A stretch of 64,000 nucleotides of DNA from an uncultured Candidatus Binatia bacterium (lineage in GTDB: Bacteria > Desulfobacterota > Binatia > UBA9968 > JAJDTQ01): NCBI GenBank assembly GCA_958295985.1, contig OY282432.1:248001-312000 (forward strand), read 5' to 3'. Under the pieces are notes generated by a model. The model saw nothing but the letters and a program-made list of their open reading frames with translations, was not told where the DNA came from and searched no databases. The position numbers and the translations under genes are program-made. Shown here in pieces: positions 39,946 through 51,011 of the stretch. How positions within the stretch are numbered: the first letter of the stretch is position 1; each line of letters begins with the position of its first letter.

Positions 39946-40983
39946 ATGATCGAAACCCTGGAGAGGCTCCGAGAGGAGGTCACCGGGCGCCTTGAAGGGT
40001 GCGCCTCGGAACAGGAGATCGAGCAGGTCCGCATCGACTACCTGGGCCGCAAGAGCGGCAAGCTCACCGCGCTGTTGCGCGGGCTGAGGGAGCTTCCGGC
40101 TGACGAGCGACCGCGCGCCGGCCAGGAACTGAACCGGCGGCGAGCGGAACTGGAGGGGCTTCTCGAAGCGCGGCTCAAGGACCTCCAGGAAAGCGGGAAA
40201 CCCCGGTTGGACGGCGCTCCCGGCCTCGACGTGACGCTGCCCGGGAACCGCGTGGAGCGGGGCCGCGTGCATCCTCTGACGCGGGTGACGGACGAGATCA
40301 TCGACATCTTCACCGGCATGGGGTTCGAGATCGCCCGGGGTCCGGACGTGGAGGACGACTACCACAACTTCGAGGCGTTGAACATTCCCAGGGATCATCC
40401 GGCCCGGGACATGCAAGATACCTTCTTCGTTTCGGATGACCACGTCCTCCGCACCCACACCTCGCCGGTACAGATCCGTGTCATGGAGCAGCGCCGGCCG
40501 CCGTTGCAGATCATCGCGCCCGGCGCCGTCTACCGCCACGACGACGATGCCACCCACTCGCCCGTGTTCCACCAGGTGGAGGGCTTCATGGTGGACCACC
40601 ATATCACCTTCGGGGATTTGAAAGGCGTCCTGACCCATTTCCTGGAGCAGATCTTTCAGAACGAGGTGCGCGTACGCTTCCGCCCGAGCTTCTTCCCGTT
40701 CACCGAGCCCAGCGCCGAGGTGGACATCGGCTGCCTCCTGTGCCGCGGCGCCGGGGACGCCGGCAATTGCCGCGTGTGCCGGGGGTCAAGGTGGCTGGAG
40801 ATCCTCGGATCGGGAATGATCGATCCCAACGTCTTCCGGTTCGTGGGTTACGATGCCGAGACCTTCTCCGGCTTTGCGTTCGGCATGGGCGTGGAGCGTA
40901 TCGCCATGCTGAAATACGGGATGGACGACATCCGAATGTTCTTCCAGAACGACATCCGCTTTCTGAGACAGTTCCCGGCCTAG
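39946..40983 (+). CDS. pheS: Phenylalanyl-tRNA synthetase alpha subunit
   Basis: This 345-residue class II catalytic subunit starts MIETLERLREEVTGRLEGCA, with the N-terminal coiled coil. Motifs include HPLTRVTDEIIDIFTGMGFE, THTSPVQIRVM, GAVYRHDDDATHSPVFHQVE and FGMGVERIAMLKYGMDDIR. An insertion CLLCRGAGDAGNCRVCRGSR has two CxxC pairs and probably binds zinc; it is present in only part of the family. Upstream in-frame ATG 39853 lies within rplT and is not favoured. Confidence 0.97.
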   Translation: MIETLERLREEVTGRLEGCASEQEIEQVRIDYLGRKSGKLTALLRGLRELPADERPRAGQELNRRRAELEGLLEARLKDLQESGKPRLDGAPGLDVTLPGNRVERGRVHPLTRVTDEIIDIFTGMGFEIARGPDVEDDYHNFEALNIPRDHPARDMQDTFFVSDDHVLRTHTSPVQIRVMEQRRPPLQIIAPGAVYRHDDDATHSPVFHQVEGFMVDHHITFGDLKGVLTHFLEQIFQNEVRVRFRPSFFPFTEPSAEVDIGCLLCRGAGDAGNCRVCRGSRWLEILGSGMIDPNVFRFVGYDAETFSGFAFGMGVERIAMLKYGMDDIRMFFQNDIRFLRQFPA

Positions 40984-40999
40984 TGTCCCGGATCCAACC

Positions 41000-43414
41000 A
41001 TGAAGCTCACCTACAACTGGCTGATGGAGTTGGTGGAGGTCCCCGACACTGCCGGCGGGGGGTCTTTCGGGCCCGCCGAGCTGGCCGAGCGGCTGACCCA
41101 CGCGGGCCTCGAGGTGGAAGCGGTGCGGCCGTTGCCGGACGATGCCGGCGCAGTCATCGTGGAAGTGGCGGACGTCCGGCCTCATCCCGATGCCGACCGG
41201 CTGTCCGTGTGCGAAGTCCACTGCGACGGCGAGCCGTTGCGCATCGTGTGCGGCGCGCCCAACGTCCGGCCGGGCATGAAGACCGCGTTTCTACGGGTAG
41301 GCTCCGTGCTGCCGTCCGGACAAGCCATCGAACGCCGCGCCATCCGGGGAGTCCCCTCGGAGGGCATGCTCTGCTCCGAGAAGGAGCTGGGGCTTTCCGA
41401 CGATCACCGGGGCATCATGGAACTGCCCGGGGACGCGGCCGCGGGCGCATCGCTGCACGAGTACCTGGGCCTGAACGACTGGATGATGGAGGTGAGCGTC
41501 ACGCCCAATCGGGGCGACTGTCTCAGCGTCCTGGGCCTGGCACGGGAAATCGCCGCCCTTACCGGAGGGAGACTCCGGGTTCCCGCCATCCCCGACCACC
41601 TCCGCGGCCACCCGCCCACGATGCCGGTCTCCGTCGAGATCATGGACGCGGCGCTGTGCCCGCGCTACTCGGCCCGGTTGATCCACGGGCTCCGGCCGTC
41701 GCCGTCGCCGCCATGGCTCCGTTTTCGGCTCGAGGCCTGCGGTATCCGCTCCATCAACCACATCGTGGACGTCACCAACTATGTCATGCTCGAGGCAGGC
41801 CAACCGCTGCACGCTTTCGACGCGCGGCGCATTGCCAGCGGGCGCATCGTGGTGCGGACCGCGGGCGAGGTCGGCACGTTGACCACCCTTGACGGATCGG
41901 AACGAGCGCTCCATCCCGACGACCTGCTGATCTGCGACGGGGACACGCCGGCGGCCCTCGCCGGAGTCATGGGCGGGGCGGGCTCGGAAGTGACCGAGGA
42001 GACCGAATCCGTGCTGCTGGAAAGCGCCCACTTCGATCCGCTCACCATCCGGCGAACGGCCAAACGCATGGGGATGCACACCGAGGCCTCCCACCGATTC
42101 GAAAGGGGAGTCGATCCGGAAGGGACGCGCTACGCCATGGATCGGGCGGTGGCGTTGTGGGAGGAGATGGGCGAGGCGCAGGTGGTCCCGGGGTTCGCCG
42201 ACGTGTACCCGGGGGCGCGCAAGCCGCCCGATGTCACGCTCCGGTATGCCAGCGTCAAGCGCGCCCTGGGGGTGAAACTGCCGCCGGATCGGATCCGCGA
42301 TATCATCGAATCCCTGGGAATCGAGCTGAAACGCTCTTCCGGGCAGGAACTCGTGGTGTCGCCGCCTTCTTTTCGTTTCGACCTCACCCGCGAAGCGGAC
42401 ATCGTGGAGGAACTGGCGCGCATCCACGGCTACGACAACATTCCGGCCACGCTGCCGGCGGTGCGGATGGGCGCCGGCCAGGGCGACCCGCTGTTGCGCA
42501 GGATGCGGAAGACCCGTTCACTGCTCGCCACCGAGGGGCTGAGCGAGCTGGTGACCCTGCCCTTCTGCTCTCCAACGATGAACCGGACCTTTCCCGGACT
42601 CTGGGCCGGCGCCGGCAAACCCGTGAGGGTCACCAACCCCTTGCGCCAGGAAACGGACGAAATGCGCCTGAGCCTGCTGCCCGGGTTGATCGAGAACCTG
42701 CACGACCACGCCGAACGCCGCAGCGAGAGCTCCATGATCTTCGAACTCAACAAGGTCTTCTCGCTCGGAGACAAAGGCGGGTTCACGGAACGGATGAACG
42801 TTGCCGGGCTCATCCGCGGTCGCCGGCCGCGGCGCGGGCTGAAGCTCGAAAGCCGGGACTTCGTCTTCGCCGACATGAAGGGAATCGTGGAGGACCTGCT
42901 GGAAGGCCTCGGCCACGCCCATCCGCGTTGGACCGCCGGAGACCCTCCACTCATGATGCACCCGGGCCGGTTCGCCACGGTCTCCTCCGGGGACGCCCGC
43001 ATGGGCTACGTTGGCGAGATAAGTCCGCGAGTTCGTGAAGAAATGGACTTGCCCTCCTGCTTCCTTTTCGAACTTGACTTCGATGCGATGGCTCACTATG
43101 CTCGGCCAGATTTCAAGGTGCGTCCCATTCCCCGTTTCCCGTCGGTGGAGCGGGATCTGGCCATCGTCGTAGCGGAAGACTTCCCGAGTCAGACAGTGAT
43201 CGATTGGGTGGAGGGACTGGATCGAGCTCTCATCGAAAGAGTGGGGATCTTCGACGAATACACCGGCGCTCCCATCAGCGAAGGAAGGAAGAGTCTGGCC
43301 TACAAGGTGTTCTATCGATCGGCGGAGAGAACCCTCACCGATCACGAGGTCAACGCCATGCACGAGGACTTGACCCGCCGGCTCTGTGCCGCGTTCAACG
43401 CCACTCTGCGGTAG
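41000..43414 (+). CDS. pheT: Phenylalanyl-tRNA synthetase beta subunit
   Basis: The 804-residue subunit starts MKLTYNWLMELVEVPD. The N-terminal tRNA-binding domain shows VADVRPHPDADRLSVCEVHC. The B3/B4 editing region follows (INHIVDVTNYVMLEAGQPLH), then B5 (DIVEELARIHGYDNIP) and the synthetase-like core. The C-terminal FDX-ACB domain ends FRSAERTLTDHEVN-like: YRSAERTLTDHEVNAMHEDL. It binds 16 bases after pheS in the same operon. Confidence 0.97.
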   Translation: MKLTYNWLMELVEVPDTAGGGSFGPAELAERLTHAGLEVEAVRPLPDDAGAVIVEVADVRPHPDADRLSVCEVHCDGEPLRIVCGAPNVRPGMKTAFLRVGSVLPSGQAIERRAIRGVPSEGMLCSEKELGLSDDHRGIMELPGDAAAGASLHEYLGLNDWMMEVSVTPNRGDCLSVLGLAREIAALTGGRLRVPAIPDHLRGHPPTMPVSVEIMDAALCPRYSARLIHGLRPSPSPPWLRFRLEACGIRSINHIVDVTNYVMLEAGQPLHAFDARRIASGRIVVRTAGEVGTLTTLDGSERALHPDDLLICDGDTPAALAGVMGGAGSEVTEETESVLLESAHFDPLTIRRTAKRMGMHTEASHRFERGVDPEGTRYAMDRAVALWEEMGEAQVVPGFADVYPGARKPPDVTLRYASVKRALGVKLPPDRIRDIIESLGIELKRSSGQELVVSPPSFRFDLTREADIVEELARIHGYDNIPATLPAVRMGAGQGDPLLRRMRKTRSLLATEGLSELVTLPFCSPTMNRTFPGLWAGAGKPVRVTNPLRQETDEMRLSLLPGLIENLHDHAERRSESSMIFELNKVFSLGDKGGFTERMNVAGLIRGRRPRRGLKLESRDFVFADMKGIVEDLLEGLGHAHPRWTAGDPPLMMHPGRFATVSSGDARMGYVGEISPRVREEMDLPSCFLFELDFDAMAHYARPDFKVRPIPRFPSVERDLAIVVAEDFPSQTVIDWVEGLDRALIERVGIFDEYTGAPISEGRKSLAYKVFYRSAERTLTDHEVNAMHEDLTRRLCAAFNATLR

Positions 43415-43436
43415 CGGACCCCGACGGAGGGTAACC

Positions 43437-43754
43437 ATGACCAAGGCCGATATCATCAATCGGATCTACGAAAGGGTGGGCTTTTCCAAGAAGGAGGCCA
43501 CCGACGTCGTCGAGGCCACGTTCGAGATCATCAAGGCCCGCCTCGAGAAGGGCGACAAGGTCAAGATCTCGGGGTTTGGAAACTTCGTCATCCACGGCAA
43601 ACAGCCCCGCAAGGGCAGAAACCCTCAGACCGGCGAGGAGATCACCATCGCGGGCCGCAAGGTGCTGACCTTCAAGCCCAGCCAGACCCTCAAGAAGAAC
43701 ATGAACTCCGAGCCCGCCGAGCCCCTGGACACCGACAGCCTCACCTTTTCATGA
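43437..43754 (+). CDS. ihfA: Integration host factor alpha subunit
   Basis: This 105-residue DNA-bending protein begins [20 protein letters not shown]. It has the HU/IHF core [20 protein letters not shown] with [20 protein letters not shown], the beta arms that enter the minor groove. It follows pheT as in most proteobacteria. GGAGG precedes the start. The upstream ATG at 43386 lies inside pheT. Confidence 0.96.
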   Translation: MTKADIINRIYERVGFSKKEATDVVEATFEIIKARLEKGDKVKISGFGNFVIHGKQPRKGRNPQTGEEITIAGRKVLTFKPSQTLKKNMNSEPAEPLDTDSLTFS

Positions 43755-43758
43755 TATC

Positions 43759-44109
43759 ATGGGACCCATGGCCGTCGTCATTCCCGACAAGCTCTACTTC
43801 AAGATCGGCGAAGTCAGCGCCCTCTTGAACCTCAAGCCGCATGTGCTGCGCTACTGGGAAACCGAGTTCGACATCCTGAACCCCGGCAAGGCGCCGTCCC
43901 GCCACCGCCTCTACAAACGCAAGGACGTCGAGCTGCTGCAGCAGATCAAGCAACTGCTGCACATGGAGGGGTACACCATCGAAGGGGCCCGAAAGAAGCT
44001 CAAACAGCGCGACCCGGCCAACAACGAGCCGGCGCTGAACCCGGAATACAAGGACGCCCTCCTCAAGATCAGGGACGACCTTACGTCACTCCGGGACATG
44101 CTGTCCTAA
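43759..44109 (+). CDS. MerR-family transcriptional regulator
   Basis: This 116-residue protein contains a MerR winged helix: [61 protein letters not shown] short helical C terminus follows, with no ligand domain. A gene of this kind commonly sits after ihfA in deltaproteobacteria; its target is unknown. ATG 43759 and ATG 43768 are both possible starts. It lies four bases after the ihfA stop. Confidence 0.9.
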   Translation: MGPMAVVIPDKLYFKIGEVSALLNLKPHVLRYWETEFDILNPGKAPSRHRLYKRKDVELLQQIKQLLHMEGYTIEGARKKLKQRDPANNEPALNPEYKDALLKIRDDLTSLRDMLS

Positions 44110-44165
44110 TGGGTGTCCTCACCCGGCCTCCCCTCCCGTTTTCCGCCTCCCGCGCAAGCCGAGAA

Positions 44166-44194
44166 TTGACCCGCTCTCCGTGGAGTGTTAAGAG
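44166..44194 (+). promoter_or_regulatory. Candidate promoter of tRNA-Pro
   Basis: TTGACC (44166-44171) and TAAGAG (44189-44194) with a 17-bp spacer lie 14 bases before the tRNA. The -10 is weak. Confidence 0.4.
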
Positions 44195-44208
44195 TTTTCA
44201 GATAGTGT

Positions 44209-44285
44209 CGGGGCGTAGCGCAGCCTGGTAGCGCACACGCTTGGGGTGCGTGTGGTCGCTGGTTCAAATCCAGTCGCCCCGACCA
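44209..44285 (+). tRNA. tRNA-Pro (anticodon GGG)
   Basis: The 77-base gene has a perfect acceptor stem CGGGGCG/CGCCCCG, D-arm GCGC/GCGC, anticodon stem CACGC/GCGTG around TTGGGGT with GGG at 44243-44245, T-loop GGTTCAAATCC and an encoded CCA. It reads CCC and CCU codons. Confidence 0.95.
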
Positions 44286-44312
44286 TTTCTTACCGCGCTT
44301 CCGCCTCGATCT

Positions 44313-44984
44313 ATGGCCGTGAGTTCCAATAACCATAGCGTCTCAGGGTTCGAAGGTGCCAGGGATCGGATGGTCCAGACCCAATTGCTGGACCGCGGGG
44401 TCCAGGACCCGCGCGTCATTCATGCCATGCGCAAGGTGCCGCGTCATCTCTTCGTGGAGCCCGCCCTGGTGAACCGCGCCTACGACGATGACCCGCTACC
44501 CATCGGCGCGAAACAGACCATCTCCCAGCCCTATATCGTCGGTTACATGTTACAGGCCCTCAAGTTGAAGGGGACCGAACGCGTGCTGGAGATCGGCACG
44601 GGGTCCGCCTACCAGACGGCGCTGCTGGCGGAGATGTGCACGAACGTCTTCTCGGTGGAGAAGCTCCGGAGCCTGGCCGTGCAGGCGCGGACGATCCTCG
44701 ACGAGCTATGCTACTACAACGTGGCGCTCCACCTGGGGGACGGGACCGTCGGATGGTCGGAACACGCCCCCTACGACGCCATCATCGTGGCGGCGGGGGC
44801 GCCGAACGTGCCGGCGCCGCTGGGCCGGCAACTCGCGGCCGGCGGAAGGCTCATCATTCCCATCGGCGGAGACCAGTCCCAGACCCTCAAACTCACGTGC
44901 CGCACTCCCACGGGCCTTGAAGAAACGGACCTCGGAGGATGTCGGTTCGTCAAGCTTCTGGGGAGGTACGGTTGGCCGGGCTAG
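44313..44984 (+). CDS. pcm: Protein-L-isoaspartate O-methyltransferase
   Basis: The 223-residue enzyme repairs isoaspartyl damage using S-adenosylmethionine. Signatures are RDRMVQTQLLDRGVQDPRVI, PIGAKQTISQPYIVGYMLQA, the SAM motif RVLEIGTGSAYQTALLAEM and YDAIIVAAGAPNVP. ATG 44313 is preferred; an upstream frame start would run into tRNA-Pro. It overlaps the next gene by 13 bp, as in the surE-pcm-nlpD operon, although surE itself is absent here. Confidence 0.95.
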   Translation: MAVSSNNHSVSGFEGARDRMVQTQLLDRGVQDPRVIHAMRKVPRHLFVEPALVNRAYDDDPLPIGAKQTISQPYIVGYMLQALKLKGTERVLEIGTGSAYQTALLAEMCTNVFSVEKLRSLAVQARTILDELCYYNVALHLGDGTVGWSEHAPYDAIIVAAGAPNVPAPLGRQLAAGGRLIIPIGGDQSQTLKLTCRTPTGLEETDLGGCRFVKLLGRYGWPG

Positions 44985-45793
44985 CGTCGCGCGCTCTCGG
45001 GCTGCTCCAAATCCTCATCATCCTTGCCGTATCCGGCTGCAGTTATGTCGACAACCGTGATGTCGCCAGGCGCGCGCCCGGAAAGCCGCCGGCCAAGGCT
45101 CCCGGGAAAGCCGGCATCTACCACGTCGTCAAGAAAGGCGAGAACCTCTACCGCATCGGCAAGGCGTACGGCATGGATCACGTCACGCTGGCGCGTACCA
45201 ACCGGGTCGCCGATGCGCGGGACATCCGGGTCGGGCGCCGGTTGTTCATTCCCGGCGCGACCCGTCGGCTGCCCGTCGAGATCATCACCCCCATCAAGGA
45301 CCCCAAGCGGAGTCCGTCCCGTGCCAAGGCCCCTACCCGAAAGAACTCGGGCGCCCGAGCCGCCCCGTCCAAGGCCGCCAGGGCCAATACCCGGGGCGCC
45401 CGGCGAACGTCCGCGAAACGGTCGCGACAGGGTTTCATCTGGCCCGTGAAGGGAAAGATCACGGCCAGGTTCGATTCACGACACGACGCCCTGAACGACG
45501 GGATCGATATCTCCGCGCCGTCGGGTACCCCGGTCCGGGCAACTTTGGCGGGACAGGTCATCTACAGCGACCGACTGCGCGGCTACGGCAACCTCATCAT
45601 CGTGCGCCACCGGCGCGGATTTGCGTCGGTCTATGCGTACAATCGCAGGAACCTCGTACGGCAGGGACAAAAGGTGAGCCGCCGGCAGGTCATTGCCGAG
45701 GTCGGCGCCACGGGCCGGGTCACCACCCCGCACCTTCACTTCGAGATTCGCAGGAACAACGTCGCCCGGGACCCGCTTTTCTATTTACCCTGA
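44972..45793 (+). CDS. nlpD: LysM / M23 peptidase-fold lipoprotein (NlpD-like)
   Basis: From TTG 44972 (behind GGGGAGG) the 273-residue protein has a lipoprotein signal with lipobox ILAVSGCS. A LysM domain follows (YHVVKKGENLYRIGKAYGMD...IRVGRRLFIPG), then a basic Lys/Arg/Ala-rich linker of about 50 residues and an M23 domain: FIWPVKGKITARFDSRH, NDGIDISAPSGTPVRA and TTPHLHFEIRRN. NlpD-type proteins activate cell-wall amidases at division. The first metal ligand appears as NDGIDI rather than H-x3-D, suggesting a catalytically inactive regulator. An ATG start at 44939 is also possible. Confidence 0.9.
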   Translation: MAGLASRALGLLQILIILAVSGCSYVDNRDVARRAPGKPPAKAPGKAGIYHVVKKGENLYRIGKAYGMDHVTLARTNRVADARDIRVGRRLFIPGATRRLPVEIITPIKDPKRSPSRAKAPTRKNSGARAAPSKAARANTRGARRTSAKRSRQGFIWPVKGKITARFDSRHDALNDGIDISAPSGTPVRATLAGQVIYSDRLRGYGNLIIVRHRRGFASVYAYNRRNLVRQGQKVSRRQVIAEVGATGRVTTPHLHFEIRRNNVARDPLFYLP

Positions 45794-45812
45794 CTGTGTT
45801 AGCCCATGCTCC

Positions 45813-46379
45813 ATGACAAGCACCCAGGATGCACGCCGCATCGACGACAACGACAGCATCGCGGAAATTCGAGCCGTCATTCGCGACATCCACGACTTCC
45901 CCAAGCCCGGGATCGTGTTCAAGGACATCACGCCGCTCGTGGGTAACGGACCGCTGTTCCGCAAGACCATCGACCTGTTTGCCGAGCGGTACGAAGCCGC
46001 CCCGGTGGACACGATCGTTGGCGTCGAGTCCCGCGGTTTCATCATCGGCGCAGCCCTGGCCTATCGGTTGGGCAAGGGCTTGTGCGTGATCCGCAAACCC
46101 GGAAAGCTCCCGTACGACACGTTGAAGGCCACCTACGAACTGGAATACGGCGCCGACACCCTGGAAGTACACAGCGACGCCCTCGCGCCCGGCGCGCGCG
46201 TGTTGTTGGTGGACGACCTCGTCGCCACCGGGGGAACGGCGACGGCCGCCGCGGCCCTGGTGGAACAGCTCGGCGCCGCCGTCTTCGAACATGCCTGCAT
46301 CATCGAGCTCGGCTTTCTCAAGCCACGGGAAAAGCTCAACCAGGAGCTGTTCTCGCTCATTCGCTACGATTCGGAATAG
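45813..46379 (+). CDS. apt: Adenine phosphoribosyltransferase
   Basis: This 188-residue purine salvage enzyme makes AMP from adenine and PRPP. It shows IRDIHDFPKPGIVFKDITPL, the GVESRGFIIGAALAYRLGKG stretch, VIRKPGKLPYDTLKATYELE and the PRPP motif ARVLLVDDLVATGGTATAA. Starting at ATG 45813 gives a normal length. It stands 19 bases after the nlpD-like gene on the same strand. Confidence 0.96.
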   Translation: MTSTQDARRIDDNDSIAEIRAVIRDIHDFPKPGIVFKDITPLVGNGPLFRKTIDLFAERYEAAPVDTIVGVESRGFIIGAALAYRLGKGLCVIRKPGKLPYDTLKATYELEYGADTLEVHSDALAPGARVLLVDDLVATGGTATAAAALVEQLGAAVFEHACIIELGFLKPREKLNQELFSLIRYDSE

Positions 46380-46553
46380 TCCCGCGGCCGGACGGTCAGC
46401 ACCACCGACCGCCGCTCGCCGACCGGAAGTTGCGATTTTCTCCATTCACGTGTTGCCGACGACAACATCGTCCACATCCGGCGGCGCCGGCGTATTGGAC
46501 GATTCGCTACCTTGCGCCGCAAGTCCGTATGCGATAGAAGGGAAGGGCCGTAA

Positions 46554-48515
<1,962 letters not shown>

Positions 48516-48524
48516 GGGATCCGG

Positions 48525-49904
48525 TCACCCCACGTACTTGCTCACGTCCACCCGTTTCATGGCTTCCAGGGGCACCTGGTTGCGGATGGGGAACTCTCCT
48601 TCCAGGGGTCGGGTGGCGTCCACCACGGCCACGCTGTCGCCGAGCCAGCCGCGGAAGTTCTGAACTTCCCGAATGACGTCCAGGTCCCGGTCCCAGTGGG
48701 TCCGGGTGCCCACCGCCCACATCACCTCGCGCTCGTTGAACACGTCCACGTCGTCATCCACCACCACGCACAGCTTGAGGTTCGGCATGTCGGCGAAGGC
48801 CTGCATGGCGGCCTTCTTGGGCTCGTTCGGGAACTCTTTCTTGATGGCGATGTAGCAGATCACCCGGCCGCAGCCCGAGGGCGGCAGGTGAATGGCCTTG
48901 ATGCCGTGGATGTTGCGCTTGATGGAGTTGTAGACGCTGCCCTCCTTGGTGATGCCGCCCAGGTTCCAGTGATCCTTCTGGCCGGCCCAGATGTCTTGCA
49001 GCACGGCGTTCTTCCGATGTGTGATGGCGGTGACCTCCACGACGGGCACGTCCATGGTCACCTGATAGTAGCCCAGCACCTCGCCGAACGGGTTCTGGGA
49101 CCTTCGCACATGGGGCGGGACCTCGCCTTCCACGATGATCTCCGCGTCCGCGGGCACGAGAAAGTCCTCGCCCCAGGTGACCGACGGCGTCAGCCGCAGC
49201 GGCTCGCGCATGAACGCCGCGGCGCTCTGATAGTCGTCGTTGCCGTAGGGCGTCATGCAGCAGGACGAGAAGTAGAATGCCGGGTGATGTCCCAGCACGA
49301 TGATCACCGGCGCCCGCTGATCCTTGGCCTCGTTCTCGGTCACGATGGCTTCGAGGTGATGGTGCTTGTGCGCGGAGAAGCTCATCGTCCGGCCGTCGTA
49401 ATACAGGTTCTTGGTGAACGTGATGTCGTAGAACGGCGCCGCCTCCCCCTTCATGACGCAGGCCATGGTCCAGTAGGGTCCCACGTCCAGGTCGTGGTGC
49501 ATGGGTATGGGGAACCGCGCCAGATCCGCCTCGGACCCCTTCAGGACCACCTCCTGGCAGGGAGCGCCGTCGGGCGGGACCACCTCCGTGTCCCCTTTCT
49601 CCTTTTCCAGCCGCGAGACCTCCAGGCTCAGTTCCATCCTGGAGGCGAGGTCGCCCATGCCGATACCGTCCGCGCAGAACTGCCGGCTCACCCAGGGGTT
49701 GTAGAAGAGCGGGAACGGCGACGGCTTGCCTTCCAGGGTCGTCACGTTCTCGAACAGCACCATCTTTTCCAGCCCGCGGTCATCGAGGTGCTTGAGAAAG
49801 GCAATGGTCTCACACCGGTTCGGGTCGATGGGGTCCGTCACCCGGATCAACGCGCCCGGGCGCCGGCTCTCCTCTGCCGCAATGAACTCCTGGAGGTCTC
49901 TCAT
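48525..49904 (-). CDS. ubiD: UbiD-family decarboxylase
   Basis: The 459-residue product (from MRDLQEFIAAEESRR behind GGGAGAG) belongs to the prenylated-FMN-dependent UbiD family. These enzymes reversibly decarboxylate aromatic or unsaturated acids. Visible features are FPIPMHHDLDVGPYWTMACV, NPFGEVLGYYQVTMDVPVVE and DIWAGQKDHWNLGGITKEGS. No ubiX flavin prenyltransferase gene is adjacent. The substrate could be 4-hydroxy-3-polyprenylbenzoate (ubiquinone synthesis) or another aromatic acid. Confidence 0.9.
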   Translation of the reverse strand: MRDLQEFIAAEESRRPGALIRVTDPIDPNRCETIAFLKHLDDRGLEKMVLFENVTTLEGKPSPFPLFYNPWVSRQFCADGIGMGDLASRMELSLEVSRLEKEKGDTEVVPPDGAPCQEVVLKGSEADLARFPIPMHHDLDVGPYWTMACVMKGEAAPFYDITFTKNLYYDGRTMSFSAHKHHHLEAIVTENEAKDQRAPVIIVLGHHPAFYFSSCCMTPYGNDDYQSAAAFMREPLRLTPSVTWGEDFLVPADAEIIVEGEVPPHVRRSQNPFGEVLGYYQVTMDVPVVEVTAITHRKNAVLQDIWAGQKDHWNLGGITKEGSVYNSIKRNIHGIKAIHLPPSGCGRVICYIAIKKEFPNEPKKAAMQAFADMPNLKLCVVVDDDVDVFNEREVMWAVGTRTHWDRDLDVIREVQNFRGWLGDSVAVVDATRPLEGEFPIRNQVPLEAMKRVDVSKYVG

Positions 49905-50067
49905 GTTCGGTACTCTCCCAATCGCTTGGTCCTTCTTGCCGTCGTCGCGCCCTGCCGGCAAGTCCTGCGCATCTTAGCACAGTTGTCCGTGGAACGGCAC
50001 ACCGGACCGGAGCGGGATTCAGCGCAAGGATCTCCGCGTCAGGGAAGGTTCCCGAGAGTGCGCCGCG

Positions 50068-50400
50068 TCACCGCTCGCCGGCCCTGGACAGGCAGGCTTC
50101 CATCCATTCCAGATAGCTCTCGCTGCCGTGGGTGATGGGAAGGGCGATGATCTCGGGCACGTCATAGCCGTGGAGCGCCCGGACCCGCTCCTTGAGCCGG
50201 TCGAAGAGGTCGGCCCGGGTCTTGACGATGAGGAGGTCTTCCGTGTCGCGTTCGACCCGGCCCTCCCAGGCATAGGTGGACTCGACCCCGGAAACACGGT
50301 TCACGCAGGCCGCCAGCTTCTCGCGCACCAGTGCGCCGGCCAGGCGCTGCGCTTCCTCTCCGGGCGCCGCGGTGATGTAGACAACGAGGAATTCACTCAT
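50068..50400 (-). CDS. cutA: CutA1-like divalent cation tolerance protein
   Basis: This 110-residue protein has the trimeric CutA fold signatures VVYITAAPGEEAQRLAGALV, EKLAACVNRVSGVESTYAWE, LLIVKTRADLFDRLKERVRA and PEIIALPITHGSESYLEWM. The Cys-Val-Asn segment and conserved Trp are present. CutA has been tied to copper tolerance, but its cellular role is unclear. Confidence 0.95.
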   Translation of the reverse strand: MSEFLVVYITAAPGEEAQRLAGALVREKLAACVNRVSGVESTYAWEGRVERDTEDLLIVKTRADLFDRLKERVRALHGYDVPEIIALPITHGSESYLEWMEACLSRAGER

Positions 50401-50633
50401 GGGACCGCTCCTGATTCCTTGAGGACAACGCCGCGCAAGTCCGGTTGCGCGCCCACCCTTTGTATGTTTTATTTTTGCCTATTGCGACCCAGGCGCCTGT
50501 CCGAGTCCTGGGCGCCCTGCGACCCATCCGTATGGCACGGGCACGGGTCAGACCCGCAGCCTGTCGGGCTACCGCCACCGCGGGACCGCAGCGCATTCCC
50601 GAAGACAGCCACGAGAAGGGGGTAGAGACCTGA

Positions 50634-51011
50634 ATGGAGACCATCGATTTTGCCAAGGGCGGAGGGATCGTGCCGGTGGTGGTGCAGGATCACGAGACCC
50701 TGGACGTGCTCATGCTGGCCTACATGAACGAGGATGCCTGGGAAGCCACCCGAAAGACCGGCAAGGCCCACTACTTCAGCCGTTCACGGGACAAGCTGTG
50801 GCTCAAGGGCGAAGAGTCCGGCCACGTCCAGGAAGTCAGGGAGATGCTGGTGGACTGCGACAACGACACGCTGATCCTCAAGGTCGTCCAGCATGGCGGC
50901 GGCGCCTGCCACATGGGTTACCGGACCTGCTTCTTTCGCCGCGACACCGGCGCCGACTGGGAGATCTGCGCCGAGAAGGTCTTCGACCCGGAGGAGGTCT
51001 ACAACAAGTGA
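50634..51011 (+). CDS. hisI: Phosphoribosyl-AMP cyclohydrolase
   Basis: This 125-residue HisI performs the third step of histidine synthesis. It shows [20 protein letters not shown], the [20 protein letters not shown] block, [20 protein letters not shown] and [10 protein letters not shown], with the zinc-binding Asp and Cys residues. The HisE domain is absent, so pyrophosphohydrolase must be encoded elsewhere. The stop overlaps the GTG start of hisG. Confidence 0.96.
   Translation: METIDFAKGGGIVPVVVQDHETLDVLMLAYMNEDAWEATRKTGKAHYFSRSRDKLWLKGEESGHVQEVREMLVDCDNDTLILKVVQHGGGACHMGYRTCFFRRDTGADWEICAEKVFDPEEVYNK

Noticed and set aside
50463..50630. GC-rich repeats upstream of hisI as a riboswitch or small RNA
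   Set aside because: The GGCGCC segments pair with themselves as short palindromes but do not build a stable, ordered structure by eye.
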